Below are positions 33,243-42,505 of a stretch of DNA of 49,106 bases, piece by piece (position 1 is the first letter of the stretch; each line of letters begins with the position of its first letter). Location: contig JAHZJB010000111.1 of assembly GCA_022601135.1 (NCBI GenBank), positions 1 through 49,106 of the forward strand, read 5' to 3'. This DNA comes from Actinomycetes bacterium (GTDB lineage Bacteria > Actinomycetota > Actinomycetes > Mycobacteriales > Mycobacteriaceae). A program made the position numbers and the translations under genes. The notes beneath the pieces are model-generated. The model was not told where the DNA came from and ran no database searches. It was given only the letters and a program-made list of their open reading frames with translations.

Positions 33243-33254
33243 CGGGTACCGAGA

Positions 33255-34121
33255 ATGACCATCGACCAGGGACAAGAGTCCCCTGCCAAGGAACGCGACG
33301 GTGTCGTCGCGATCGAGGATTGGTCCAAGGGTTACGTCAAGCGGCACCCCCTGGAATCCCTCTCGACCGTCGGCCACCAATGCGTCCTGGCCGTGCGCAC
33401 CATCCAGTACTTCTTCATCGACCTGTTCACGGGCAAGTTCCAATGGGGCGAGTTTGTGCGGCAGGGCGCCTTCATGGCATCGACCGCGGTGGTGCCCACC
33501 ATCCTGGTGGCGCTGCCGATCGGCGTGACACTGTCGGTCCAGTTCGCCCTGCTGGCCAACCAGGTCGGTGCCACCTCGCTGGCCGGCGCGGCGAGCGGGC
33601 TGGCCGTCATCCGGCAGGCTGCCTCGCTGGTTGCGGCGATCATGATGGCCTCGGCCGTCGGATCGGCTATCACCGCCGACCTCGGTTCCCGCAAGATGCG
33701 TGATGAGCTCGACGCCATGGAGGTCATGGGCGTCTCGGTGATCCGCCGGATGGTGGTGCCCCGATTCGCCGCGGCCATCATGGTCGGTGTCGCCCTCACC
33801 GGGATCATCGCGTTCGTCGGCTTCCTGGCCAGCTACCTGTTCAACGTCTACGTTCAGGGCGGCGCGCCCGGCAGTTTCGTATCGACGTTCGCGTCTTTCG
33901 CCACCCCGGCAGACATGGTCGTCGCCCTGGTCAAGGCCGTTGTATACGGTGGCATCGTGGCGGTCATCGCCTGCCAGAAGGGCATGTCGACCAAGGGCGG
34001 GCCCACCGGTGTCGCCAACTCGGTCAACGCCGCGGTCGTGGAGGCGATCTTGATACTCATGGTGGTCAACGTGGCCATCAGCCAGCTCTACAACGTGCTC
34101 TTCCCCAGGACGGGGTTGTGA
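33255..34121 (+). CDS. YrbE-type ABC transporter permease (YrbEA) of the mce operon
   Basis: 288 residues. The MlaE/YrbE permease fold is clear: FQWGEFVRQGAFMASTAVVPTILVALPIGVTLSVQFALLANQVGA (about 61-105), the ARRQ-like AVIRQAASLVAAIMMASAVGSAITADLGSRKMRDELDAMEVMGV cytoplasmic loop (about 117-160, conserved acidic EEIDAL-like site), and C-terminal helices. It forms, with YrbEB, the membrane channel of a lipid importer. ATG at 33255; no good Shine-Dalgarno. First reliable gene of the operon; the next starts two bases after its stop. Confidence 0.92.
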   Translation: MTIDQGQESPAKERDGVVAIEDWSKGYVKRHPLESLSTVGHQCVLAVRTIQYFFIDLFTGKFQWGEFVRQGAFMASTAVVPTILVALPIGVTLSVQFALLANQVGATSLAGAASGLAVIRQAASLVAAIMMASAVGSAITADLGSRKMRDELDAMEVMGVSVIRRMVVPRFAAAIMVGVALTGIIAFVGFLASYLFNVYVQGGAPGSFVSTFASFATPADMVVALVKAVVYGGIVAVIACQKGMSTKGGPTGVANSVNAAVVEAILILMVVNVAISQLYNVLFPRTGL

Positions 34122-34122
34122 C

Positions 34123-34980
34123 ATGACGGCTTCTCCCTTTGTCCCGACCATCGTTCGGCCGTTCGTCGGCGCCTACCGGAGATTCGCCACCTCAGGCATC
34201 CGGCTGGGGCACATGCTCATGTTCTTCGTCCGGGTCGTGGCCGGCGTACCCGTTGTGCTGAAGAACTACCGGAAGGAATTCCACCGCCTGCTCTCCGACA
34301 TCGCGTGGGGTAACGGCTCCATCGTGGTCGGCGGCGGCACCATCGGCGTGGCGGTGGTGCTCGGCGTCACCGCCGGCGCTCTGGTGGCCCTCGAGGGCTA
34401 CAATTTCCTCAACCTGCTCGGGTTGGGCCCCGCGACGGGAATCCTCTCATCCCTGGTGAACACCCGGGAACTCGCGCCGATCATGGCGGCGCTGGCCTTC
34501 GCGATGCAGGCGGGCTGCCGGTTCACCGCGCAGCTGGGCTCCATGCGGATCGCCGAGGAGATCGACGCCCTCGACACCCTGGGAATCCAATCCATCCCGT
34601 ACCTGGTCACCACCCGGCTGATGTCCGCCGTGATCGCCGTCATCCCGCTGTACCTGGCGGTTCTGGCGACGACGTACATCACCGCCCAAGTCGTCGCCGG
34701 CATCATCAGCGGCGGATCCACCGGACCCTACCTGCACTACTTCACCATGATGTTGACCAGCACCGACATCCTCTACTCGGTGATCAAGTGTGTGGTGTTC
34801 GTGTGGATCGCCTCGACCCTGCAGTGCTACTACGGCTTCTACGCCTCAGGCGGGCCAGAAGGTGTCGGCATCGCGGCCGGACACGCGATGCGGGCGGCCA
34901 TCACCGTGGTGGTCATCACGAACATGCTGCTCACCATGGCCATGTGGAGTGTCGATGCCGGCGCGAAGTTTGGGGGCTAG
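34123..34980 (+). CDS. YrbE-type ABC transporter permease (YrbEB) of the mce operon
   Basis: 285 residues, second permease subunit. Typical MlaE features: NTRELAPIMAALAFAMQAGCRFTAQLGSMRIAEEIDALDTLGIQSIPYLVTTRL (about 109-165) and GPYLHYFTMMLTSTDILYSVIK. Together with YrbEA and an ATPase encoded elsewhere it moves lipid driven by ATP. Ends directly at the start of mceA (no gap). Confidence 0.92.
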   Translation: MTASPFVPTIVRPFVGAYRRFATSGIRLGHMLMFFVRVVAGVPVVLKNYRKEFHRLLSDIAWGNGSIVVGGGTIGVAVVLGVTAGALVALEGYNFLNLLGLGPATGILSSLVNTRELAPIMAALAFAMQAGCRFTAQLGSMRIAEEIDALDTLGIQSIPYLVTTRLMSAVIAVIPLYLAVLATTYITAQVVAGIISGGSTGPYLHYFTMMLTSTDILYSVIKCVVFVWIASTLQCYYGFYASGGPEGVGIAAGHAMRAAITVVVITNMLLTMAMWSVDAGAKFGG

Positions 34981-36717
34981 ATGGGGAACTCGCTAGATCA
35001 GGACGGCCGCGGCCCCTCCGACACCCAGTTGCTCGTCGGCGGGATCGTCGTAGCGCTGGTGATTGCGCTCACGATCGGTACGTTGCTGATGAAGTCGACC
35101 GGGCGGCTGGACAGGTTCGTCCGGGTCGTCGCCGATCTGGTGAACGTCGGCGACGGCCTCCCCAAGAGTTCTGATGTCAAGTACCACGGGTTGCTGGTGG
35201 GCAGCGTCGACCGCGTCGTTCCGGCGGTCGACGGCAAGCCCAACTTCGTCCATCTCAACCTCAAGCCCAGATACGCCAAGGACATCCCCGCCACGGTGAC
35301 CGCTCGCGTGGTCCCGAGCAATGTTTTTGCGGTGTCCTCCGTGCAGCTTGTCGACAACGGCCCCGGCCCCGGAATCCAGAGCGGTGCGCACATCCCCGAG
35401 GACGCGAACCTGTCGACGGTGCTGTTCCAGACCACCATCAGCAAGCTGCGCGACGTCCTGGCCGCGGTGGGCCGGGGGCGCGGTGACGACAGCCTGGGTA
35501 TCCTGGCCGCTGTCGGCGCCGCCACCGAAAACCGGCGCGTCAAGCTGCTCAACGCCGGCGCGCAGATGACCCGGTTGCTCGACCAACTCAACTCCATCGT
35601 CGCCACCGAACCCGGCCCGTCGACGACCTCGGCGCTGGTCGAGGCCGCCCAGGGCTTACAGGCCACCGCACCGGAACTCGTCGACGCGCTGCACCAGGCC
35701 GTCCGACCGATGCGGACCTTCGCCGAGAAGCGCGCGGAACTGACCTCGCTGGTTGCCGGTTCGCAGTACACGTTGGGCGTCACCCGGCAAGCATTCGACA
35801 ATCACACCGACAAGCTGATTCAAATCACCCACGACCTGACGCCGGTGGTGGGCGTGCTCGCCATGCAGGAAGACAAGTACGTGCCCATCTTCAGCCGGGT
35901 GAAAAGGCTGTCCGAGCAGCTCCTCGAGACCGCGTGGAATCCCGACCTCGACACGCTGAACATTCGGGGCAACCTGTCGCTCACTCCGATGTACACCTAC
36001 ACGCGGGCCGACTGCCCCGTGTACGGCGAGTTGAAGGGTCCGAGCTGCTACACCGCACCCGAGATCGCGGTGCGCCCCGAGCTGCCCCCGATGATGCTGC
36101 CGCAGAACTACCAGCCACCGCCAGGCCTCGGGCCGCCGCCGGGAACCGTTATCGGACCCGAAGGAAATCTGCACGCGGTGGGCCCACCGCTCATCAACCC
36201 ACCCACCCCGCCGGTCGAGTTGGACATGCCGCTGCCGTGGTGGACGGGTCCGGCGTATCGGGTTCCGGGGTCGGCGAATCCCAACAACACACCGTTCACG
36301 CCGCCGGGGCCCGCGCCGCTGGTGGTGCCGCCGTGGCTGCCCGTACCACCCCCGCCGCCGCCGCCCAATCCGCTACTGCCCGTTGGGGTTCCGACTGATC
36401 AGCCGCCGCCGACCGCACCGCTCGGCCCGGTTACCCCCGTGGCGCCGGTGGCGGATCCGCAGTTGCCCGCGCGGCTTCCGGGTCCACCGTTGCCGGCTGA
36501 GGCCGCACCCGCCTCCTACGGCGGAAACGTCGGCCCCGTCGGCAGCCGCCAAGAACTGAACCAGCTCGGCCTGATCACCGGTCAGACGCAGCCGGCATCG
36601 GTGGTGACGGGCTTGCTCCTGGGGCCTGTTGCCCGTGGCACCGAGGTTTCCCTGGTCCCCGCCAAACACGTCGACGACGCCCCCGCCGCGCATGAATCCT
36701 CAGAGGGGCCCACATGA
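34981..36717 (+). CDS. MceA-type lipid-transport protein with a long proline-rich tail
   Basis: 578 residues: N-terminal membrane anchor (LLVGGIVVALVIALTIGTLLM, about 17-37), MCE/MlaD domain (about 42-115, VGDGLPKSSDVKYHGLLVGSVDRV), helical domain, and from about residue 360 a proline-rich tail of about 160 residues, then a conserved end (SRQELNQLGLITGQTQPASVVTGLLLGPVARGTEVSL). MceA-F hexamers form a tunnel for hydrophobic substrate across the periplasm. The tail makes it longer than the roughly 400-450 residues usual for MceA. ATG abuts yrbEB; stop overlaps mceB (ATGA). Confidence 0.91.
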   Translation: MGNSLDQDGRGPSDTQLLVGGIVVALVIALTIGTLLMKSTGRLDRFVRVVADLVNVGDGLPKSSDVKYHGLLVGSVDRVVPAVDGKPNFVHLNLKPRYAKDIPATVTARVVPSNVFAVSSVQLVDNGPGPGIQSGAHIPEDANLSTVLFQTTISKLRDVLAAVGRGRGDDSLGILAAVGAATENRRVKLLNAGAQMTRLLDQLNSIVATEPGPSTTSALVEAAQGLQATAPELVDALHQAVRPMRTFAEKRAELTSLVAGSQYTLGVTRQAFDNHTDKLIQITHDLTPVVGVLAMQEDKYVPIFSRVKRLSEQLLETAWNPDLDTLNIRGNLSLTPMYTYTRADCPVYGELKGPSCYTAPEIAVRPELPPMMLPQNYQPPPGLGPPPGTVIGPEGNLHAVGPPLINPPTPPVELDMPLPWWTGPAYRVPGSANPNNTPFTPPGPAPLVVPPWLPVPPPPPPPNPLLPVGVPTDQPPPTAPLGPVTPVAPVADPQLPARLPGPPLPAEAAPASYGGNVGPVGSRQELNQLGLITGQTQPASVVTGLLLGPVARGTEVSLVPAKHVDDAPAAHESSEGPT

Positions 36718-37793
36718 GTCTGCGCAAGCCAATGATCGTCCTCGTGCTCTTCATGGTTAGTGCCATCGCCGTGACGTTTCTGGTCTACAACACCTTGCGC
36801 CGCGAGATCCCCGGAAAAACCACACCGTATGCGGCCGTGTTCACCGACGTCTACGGACTGAGCGAAGGCGACGACGTCCGAGTGGCCGGCGTGCGCGTCG
36901 GGCGCGTCCAGGCCATCCAGCTGGACGGGACCGTTGCGAAGGTATCGTTCATCGTCCAGAGCGACCAGGCTCTGTACGGCAACACCAACGCCGCGGTGCT
37001 CTACGAAAACATCATCGGGCAGCGACATCTGGCACTGTCGATGGGCTCGACCGGCAGCAACGAGCAGCTCAAGCCGAACAGTGTGATCCCGGTCGAGCGA
37101 ACGGAGCCGTCGTTCGACGTCGGCACCGTGCTCAACGGTTTCGAGCCGATGTTCACCCTGCTCGACACCAAGGCTGCCAACGATCTCACCCAGGGCCTCA
37201 TCCAGTCCCTCGGCGGCGGTCGGTCCTCCCTGACCGAAGTGGTCGACCAGACCACGGAGTTCACCCAGACCCTGGCCGGGCGCGACAAGGTTCTCGGCGA
37301 TGCCATCAACAGTCTCAGCGAGGTCACCAGCAACCTCGCCGAGCAGAGCGACAACCTGGACCACACCCTGACCCAGACCAGTCAGGTGGTCGACCAATTC
37401 GATGCGCACCGCCCGCAACTCGAGTCCTCCATCGGCTCGCTCGCCCGGGTCACTCGCGGGCTGTCCGCGGCGGCCGATGACGTCTACCCCGAATTCAACG
37501 AGCTGATCGACCGGCAGCCCGGTTTCGCCGCGCACATGGTGGGAATCGAACCTCAGGTGGCGTTCGCCGGCTCCAACCTCCCACTGCTGCTCAAGGGGCT
37601 CGCCCGAGTAACCGGTGACGGCAGCTACGCCAACGCCTACGCGTGCGATCTCAACGCACTGGGTTTCTTCCCCGGACTCAACGACGTCACCCAATACGTC
37701 GTCAACGCAGCAACCCCGGGCAACGCTCTCCCGCTCCTCAACGAGAACCAGGGGTGGCACACCCCGAAATGCAGGAACATGTCCAATGGCTGA
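36714..37793 (+). CDS. MceB-type lipid-transport protein
   Basis: 359 residues: N-terminal anchor (MIVLVLFMVSAIAVTFLVYNTL), MCE domain (FTDVYGLSEGDDVRVAGVRVGRVQAIQL, about 43-70), and the long coiled helical domain (from VVDQTTEFTQTLAGRDKVLGDAI), ending with paired cysteines (YACDLNALGF...KCRN). Starts by overlapping mceA; its last eight bases overlap mceC, with the mceC ATG at 37786. Confidence 0.92.
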   Translation: MSLRKPMIVLVLFMVSAIAVTFLVYNTLRREIPGKTTPYAAVFTDVYGLSEGDDVRVAGVRVGRVQAIQLDGTVAKVSFIVQSDQALYGNTNAAVLYENIIGQRHLALSMGSTGSNEQLKPNSVIPVERTEPSFDVGTVLNGFEPMFTLLDTKAANDLTQGLIQSLGGGRSSLTEVVDQTTEFTQTLAGRDKVLGDAINSLSEVTSNLAEQSDNLDHTLTQTSQVVDQFDAHRPQLESSIGSLARVTRGLSAAADDVYPEFNELIDRQPGFAAHMVGIEPQVAFAGSNLPLLLKGLARVTGDGSYANAYACDLNALGFFPGLNDVTQYVVNAATPGNALPLLNENQGWHTPKCRNMSNG

Positions 37794-38859
37794 CAATGCC
37801 GCCCCGAGCAGCGGGGCCAAGAAATCACTGGTCCAGCGCTTCCGGGACCGTCGCCCGGAGGACTACAACGCGACCTGGCTCGGGTTCACCGCCCTGGCGG
37901 TGATCGGGGTACTGGTAGCGGCGGCGGTGGGCGTGAAGTCTCTGGGCATCGGCGAAACGGACTACACCGCCGAGTTCGCCCAGGCTGCGTCGCTCAAGCC
38001 CGGCAACACCGTCACCGTCGCCGGCATCGAGGTCGGAACCGTCCGCTCCGTGTCACTCGCCGGCGATCGTGTCGAGGTTGGAATTACCGTCCGCGACGAT
38101 GTCAAGTTGGGCAAGGACACCAGAGCTTCCATCCAGCTCCAGACCTTTCTCGGCGGTCGCTATTTGGCGCTGATGCCCGCCGGTGCTGGTTCGGTGCCGG
38201 ACAACAGAATCGATCTCGACCACACTGAAGTTCCCTACGACCTGCAGGAACTGCTGGGCGACGGTTCGGTGATGTTGAGTCAACTGGACTCCGACCAGCT
38301 GGGCGATTCACTAGCCGTCCTGGGCAAACAGGTCGACGGGTTGCCCGAAATCGTTCCCCAGTCCATGGACAACATCCACAAACTGTCGTCGGTCATCGCC
38401 AACCGGCGGGATCAGCTTGGCACCCTGTTCGCGAGCACCGAGCGGGTGGCCAACACCTTGCGCAGTCAGCAGGCGCGGGTCGGAGTCCTCATCGACGAGG
38501 GACAGAGCCTACTGGGCGAGTTCGTGGCAAGTCAGGCGACGTTCCGCTCCATGCTGGTGGCACTGACCAGTCTGGCCAGCACGCTCGACAAGATCGTCGT
38601 CGACGACCGGCAGATGCTCGATGACATGCTCAACGACATCCGTGAGCTCACCGACATGATCGGCCACAACGACGAACTCGTCAGCAATCTTCTTCAGGTC
38701 GCACCCGTCACGCTCCGCGGCCTGACGAACGCCACGGGATACGCACCGGCCCTTGAGTTCTTCATCCCCAACGGGCTTGCCGTCGACTCGTGGATGTGCG
38801 CAATCAGCGGCCGCGCCGACCAATTCAACATGATCGAGTACTACAAGGACTGCAAATGA
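37786..38859 (+). CDS. MceC-type lipid-transport protein
   Basis: 357 residues: anchor helix (LGFTALAVIGVLVAAAVGVKSL), MCE domain (AEFAQAASLKPGNTVTVAGIEVGTVRSV, about 64-91), helical domain with repeated LDS/QL patterns, and a C-terminal Cys pair (WMCAISG...YKDCK). The ATG at 37786 gives a normal MceC; the frame opening at 37615 is within mceB and is rejected. The stop overlaps the mceD ATG as ATGA. Confidence 0.92.
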   Translation: MADNAAPSSGAKKSLVQRFRDRRPEDYNATWLGFTALAVIGVLVAAAVGVKSLGIGETDYTAEFAQAASLKPGNTVTVAGIEVGTVRSVSLAGDRVEVGITVRDDVKLGKDTRASIQLQTFLGGRYLALMPAGAGSVPDNRIDLDHTEVPYDLQELLGDGSVMLSQLDSDQLGDSLAVLGKQVDGLPEIVPQSMDNIHKLSSVIANRRDQLGTLFASTERVANTLRSQQARVGVLIDEGQSLLGEFVASQATFRSMLVALTSLASTLDKIVVDDRQMLDDMLNDIRELTDMIGHNDELVSNLLQVAPVTLRGLTNATGYAPALEFFIPNGLAVDSWMCAISGRADQFNMIEYYKDCK

Positions 38860-39986
38860 GCGCGCGCGCAAAGAATACCGGCGGGCGTAGAACCCTGGCC
38901 GTGGTGGTCGTGCTCGCCGTCTTGGCGGCCGCCGTCATCGGCGTCGTCGGGTACGTCGTCAAGTCCCGGAGTGATTCGATAACGGTGACCGCTCAATTCG
39001 ACAACGCAGCGGGTTTGTACGTCGAGAACGTGGTCGCGGTGGTGGGCATGCCGGTCGGCAAGGTCACGAAGATCACCCCCCGGGGCGGCTACGTCGAAGT
39101 TGATTTCACCGTTCGCAAGGACGTGAAGGTTCCCGCCGACGTGCAGGCCGTGACCATCAACACGTCGATCCTGACAGACCGGCAGATCGAGCTGACGCCC
39201 CCTTACAGCGGCGGGCCGACCCTGCAGAACCACGACACGATCGGCCTGCCGAGAACCAAGACACCCATCGCGTTCGACCGGGTAATCGACATGCTCGACA
39301 AGCTCTCCAAATCACTGGCCGGCGACGGCAAGGGCGGCGGGCCTATCGCCGACCTGGTCAATGCCGCGGCCGAGACCACCGACGGGAACGGCGAGCGGAT
39401 CAAGTCCGCCCTCGGCGAGCTTTCCAATTCGTTGCGGCTCAGTTCTGATGGCGGTGAGGTGACCGGTGACCAGTTGACCACGATCATCACTGATCTTGAG
39501 CCGCTGATGGCTGCGGCCGCCCAGAACGACGCCAAGTTGCGCCAGTTCGGTTCGACGACGCGCCAGCTCACTCAGATACTGGCCGATGAGAATTTCGGCA
39601 CCGGCGCGACCGGGCGCAAGCTCAACGAAATCGTCACCCAGGCAACAGCTCTGATCGAGGCCAACCGGGAGACTCTTCAGCAAACTGTGATCAACAGCGA
39701 CACCGCAGCGACGGTCATCTCGGACCGCAAGCGCGAGGTGGCCGAGCTCCTCGACGTCGCGCCACTGACGGTGGAGAACCTCTACAACGCCGTCGACCAG
39801 ACCAATGGCGCTCTGCGGGTGCACGCCCTCACCGACAAGATCCTGGTCGAGTCGCAGAGCGTGAAGGAGATCTGCAATCTCATGCACCTCCGTCAATTAG
39901 GTTGCAGCACAGGAACGCTGCAGGATTACGGGCCCGACTTCGGTCTGACCTACATTCTCGACGGTCTCTCGGCGATGGGACAGTGA
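38856..39986 (+). CDS. MceD-type lipid-transport protein
   Basis: 376 residues: RRTLAVVVVLAVLAAAVIGVVGYVV anchor (about 12-36), MCE domain (FDNAAGLYVENVVAVVGMPVGKVTKI, about 47-72) and helical domain, ending in a Cys pair (IC NLMHLRQLGC) and DYGPDFGLTYILDG. ATG at 38856 overlaps the mceC stop; the stop overlaps mceE by one base (TGATG). Confidence 0.92.
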   Translation: MSARAKNTGGRRTLAVVVVLAVLAAAVIGVVGYVVKSRSDSITVTAQFDNAAGLYVENVVAVVGMPVGKVTKITPRGGYVEVDFTVRKDVKVPADVQAVTINTSILTDRQIELTPPYSGGPTLQNHDTIGLPRTKTPIAFDRVIDMLDKLSKSLAGDGKGGGPIADLVNAAAETTDGNGERIKSALGELSNSLRLSSDGGEVTGDQLTTIITDLEPLMAAAAQNDAKLRQFGSTTRQLTQILADENFGTGATGRKLNEIVTQATALIEANRETLQQTVINSDTAATVISDRKREVAELLDVAPLTVENLYNAVDQTNGALRVHALTDKILVESQSVKEICNLMHLRQLGCSTGTLQDYGPDFGLTYILDGLSAMGQ

Positions 39987-41221
39987 TGAAGGCGCATCGC
40001 ATGAAGCTCGCATTCGCCACCGCAACAACGGCGGCGATGGTCACCACGGGCTGCTCCGCCGGGCTTGGGGACCTGCCGTTGCCCGCCCCCGGTGTGGGCG
40101 CCGGCGGCGGCTACACCGTCACGGCGGTATTCGCGAACGCGCTGAACCTACCGGCAGAGGCCAATGTCAAACTCTCCGGCGCCGATGTGGGGACGCTGAA
40201 ATCCCTGGTGGCAAAAAACTTCACCGCGGTGGCCGAGCTTCAAATCAGGGACGGCGTCCAGATCCCGGTGGATAGCACCATCGAGCTGCGGTCGGCAACG
40301 CCGCTCGGTGACGTGTTCGTCGCCATCAATCCACCGACCCCGCCGGTGCCGGGCGCCCCACTGCTGAAAGACGGCGACACCATCGGCCTCGATGGCACCG
40401 CGGCCGCCGCCACGGTGGAGGGGGTGCTGACCTCGGCGGCGATCGTCGTCAACGGTGGCACCGTGCGAAACCTCACCAATCTGATCAACGGCGCGGGGAA
40501 GGCGACCGGCGACCAGGGCGAGGCCCTGAGCAACCTGATGAACCTGACCGATGAGGTGCTGGGAAAGCTCAACGCGCGGTCAGCCGACATCGAGGCAGCG
40601 CTGACCGAAACTTCGGCGCTCGCCGATCGACTCGACGAGAAGAACCCCGCGCTGACGGAGATCCTGGAAACCATGGGCCCGGCGACCGATGTGCTGGCCG
40701 CCAACACCAACCAGATAGTCGATGTCGTCGAGCAGGTCGGCGCCACCACCACTCAGCTGGGTCGGTTCCCGTCAATCGCCGGGACCGACGACAGCGGCCG
40801 CAGCATCGTCCGGGACATGAACACCCTCTCCAGGGCCTGGAACGACGTCGCGCTGAGCCCGGACACCAGCATGGCCGCCCTCAACCGGTTGATTCCCATC
40901 CTGCTGAAATCCACTTCGGGATCAGCAGTGCCCCTCACCGTCGGGATCGACCGTTTGGTCCTGGGATCGATTCCGGATATCGGCTTCGCGGGGGATCCGG
41001 CTTTCCACGGCCCCAAACGCGGCGACTGGGCGGAGATGGCGGGCTCGGTCAAGTACGTCCTGTGGCGACTGCAGGAGCGTGTGGTCGGCCAGGGTCCGGA
41101 CAGCCCGATGGGTCAGACCCAATGGGCGCCGGCCGGGGCTCCCCTTCCGCCGACGCCGGCCGAGCTCGGTCCGCCCCCCGGACCGCCTCCGGTGCATTCA
41201 GGACAGGAGCCGCCGAGGTGA
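39986..41221 (+). CDS. MceE-type lipoprotein (LprK-like)
   Basis: 411 residues with a lipoprotein signal: ATATTAAMVTTGC, acylated Cys23, as in LprK-type MceE. MCE domain follows (FANALNLPAEANVKLSGADVGTLKSL, about 51-76), a helical domain, and a proline-rich C-terminus (APLPPTPAELGPPPGPPPV). ATG at 39986; GTG at 39983 or ATG at 40001 are alternatives. Overlaps mceF (GTG 41218). Confidence 0.92.
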   Translation: MKAHRMKLAFATATTAAMVTTGCSAGLGDLPLPAPGVGAGGGYTVTAVFANALNLPAEANVKLSGADVGTLKSLVAKNFTAVAELQIRDGVQIPVDSTIELRSATPLGDVFVAINPPTPPVPGAPLLKDGDTIGLDGTAAAATVEGVLTSAAIVVNGGTVRNLTNLINGAGKATGDQGEALSNLMNLTDEVLGKLNARSADIEAALTETSALADRLDEKNPALTEILETMGPATDVLAANTNQIVDVVEQVGATTTQLGRFPSIAGTDDSGRSIVRDMNTLSRAWNDVALSPDTSMAALNRLIPILLKSTSGSAVPLTVGIDRLVLGSIPDIGFAGDPAFHGPKRGDWAEMAGSVKYVLWRLQERVVGQGPDSPMGQTQWAPAGAPLPPTPAELGPPPGPPPVHSGQEPPR

Positions 41222-42468
41222 TCAACTCCATCAGTCGGGGCATCGTCAACGCCGTTAAAGCCGGCCACCGCCGGCGGTTCGGGCTATCCGGGATAGCCCT
41301 CGCGCTGGTCGCCGTCGTCGCACTCGCATACCTCACATTCGGTGCCCTGCGGGTCGACCCGTTTGCCGGCACCTACCAGGTCAGGGTTGAGCTGCCCAAC
41401 TCCGGCGGCCTGCTGGAGGGCGTCAATGTCGCCGTCCGGGGCGTGAAGGTCGGGAGGGTCGAAACGCTGGCGCTCACGCCCAACGGTGTAGATGCCATAG
41501 TCCAGATCGATTCGGCCACCAAGATTCCGGCTGCCAGCCCGGTCCGCGTGTCCGGTTTGTCGGCGGCCGGCGAACAGTACATCGATTTCGAGCCCGTCTC
41601 GGCCGATGGCCCTTTCCTGTCCGACGGCAGCGTCGTTCCGCTGACTCAGACTTCGACGCCCATTCCGCTCTACCAGCTGCTTACCAACGCCGACGGGGTG
41701 TTGGCTCAGTCCGATCCCGCGAAACTCGAGATCATCAAGAAGGAATTGAGCCTGACCAAAGAGGGTCCGCAGAAGCTCACCGATATCGTCGACGGGGGCA
41801 CATTCTTGTTGGCCACGCTGGACTCGGTGCTGCCGGAGACGGTCAGCCTGTTGAAGACCAGCAGGATTCCGCTGACCATGCTCGCCGAAACCAGCCCCGG
41901 CATGGGCGCGGTGGCGCGCAACGTCAGTGAACTCATGACGGGTGTCAACAAGATGGACGGCGGTTACCGCAGGTTCGTCGACGAGGCGCCGGGATTGATG
42001 TCGTCTCTCGACAATCTGTTCGAGGACAACTCCGACACCATGGTCGGGTTGCTGGGCAACCTGGCGTCGGTCTCCCAGCTGATGTACGTGCGCGTACCTG
42101 CTTTGAACGCCCTGTTCCCCAACTTCCGCGGTTCGGCGCTCGAAGCGATCGGGAGAACGATCCACGACGAGGGCTTGTGGGTTACCGCCGACATCTACCC
42201 GCGCTATACCTGCGATTACGGCACTCCGCGCCGCCCCTCGTCGGCGGCCGACTACCCCGAACCGTTCCTCTACAACTACTGCCGGGATACCGACCCGCAG
42301 GTGCTGGTCCGCGGAGCCAAGAACGCGCCGCGGCCGGCCGGTGACGACACCGCGGGACCACCCCCGGGCGCGGACTTGGCCCAGACCACCGACCCGACGC
42401 CACGGGGCCGCTACACCATCCCCACGCCGTACGGTGGGCCGGTCTTGCCGATCGAGCCACCCAGCTAG
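41218..42468 (+). CDS. MceF-type lipid-transport protein
   Basis: 416 residues: anchor (LALVAVVALAYLTFGAL), MCE domain (VELPNSGGLLEGVNVAVRGVKVGRVETL, about 57-84), helical domain, conserved TCDYGTPRRP segment and a proline-rich tail ending in TIPTPYGGPVLPIEPPS. GTG at 41218 overlaps the mceE stop, with AGGAG upstream. The earlier frame at 41062 lies inside mceE. Last of the six Mce proteins. Confidence 0.92.
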   Translation: MINSISRGIVNAVKAGHRRRFGLSGIALALVAVVALAYLTFGALRVDPFAGTYQVRVELPNSGGLLEGVNVAVRGVKVGRVETLALTPNGVDAIVQIDSATKIPAASPVRVSGLSAAGEQYIDFEPVSADGPFLSDGSVVPLTQTSTPIPLYQLLTNADGVLAQSDPAKLEIIKKELSLTKEGPQKLTDIVDGGTFLLATLDSVLPETVSLLKTSRIPLTMLAETSPGMGAVARNVSELMTGVNKMDGGYRRFVDEAPGLMSSLDNLFEDNSDTMVGLLGNLASVSQLMYVRVPALNALFPNFRGSALEAIGRTIHDEGLWVTADIYPRYTCDYGTPRRPSSAADYPEPFLYNYCRDTDPQVLVRGAKNAPRPAGDDTAGPPPGADLAQTTDPTPRGRYTIPTPYGGPVLPIEPPS

Positions 42469-42505
42469 GCCGAACGGTATGCCGACGCACAAGGAAGACT
42501 CCACC

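Noticed and set aside
33129..34151. Antisense ORF of 340 codons over yrbEA
   Set aside because: Hydrophilic, repetitive His/Asp/Arg frame opposite a typical permease.
36061..36560. PE/PPE-like protein because of the proline-rich run
   Set aside because: The run is inside a MceA protein with an MCE domain and no PE or PPE motif.
36582..37820. Antisense ORF of 412 codons over mceA/mceB
   Set aside because: Composition of a shadow frame; the plus strand is a continuous coupled operon.
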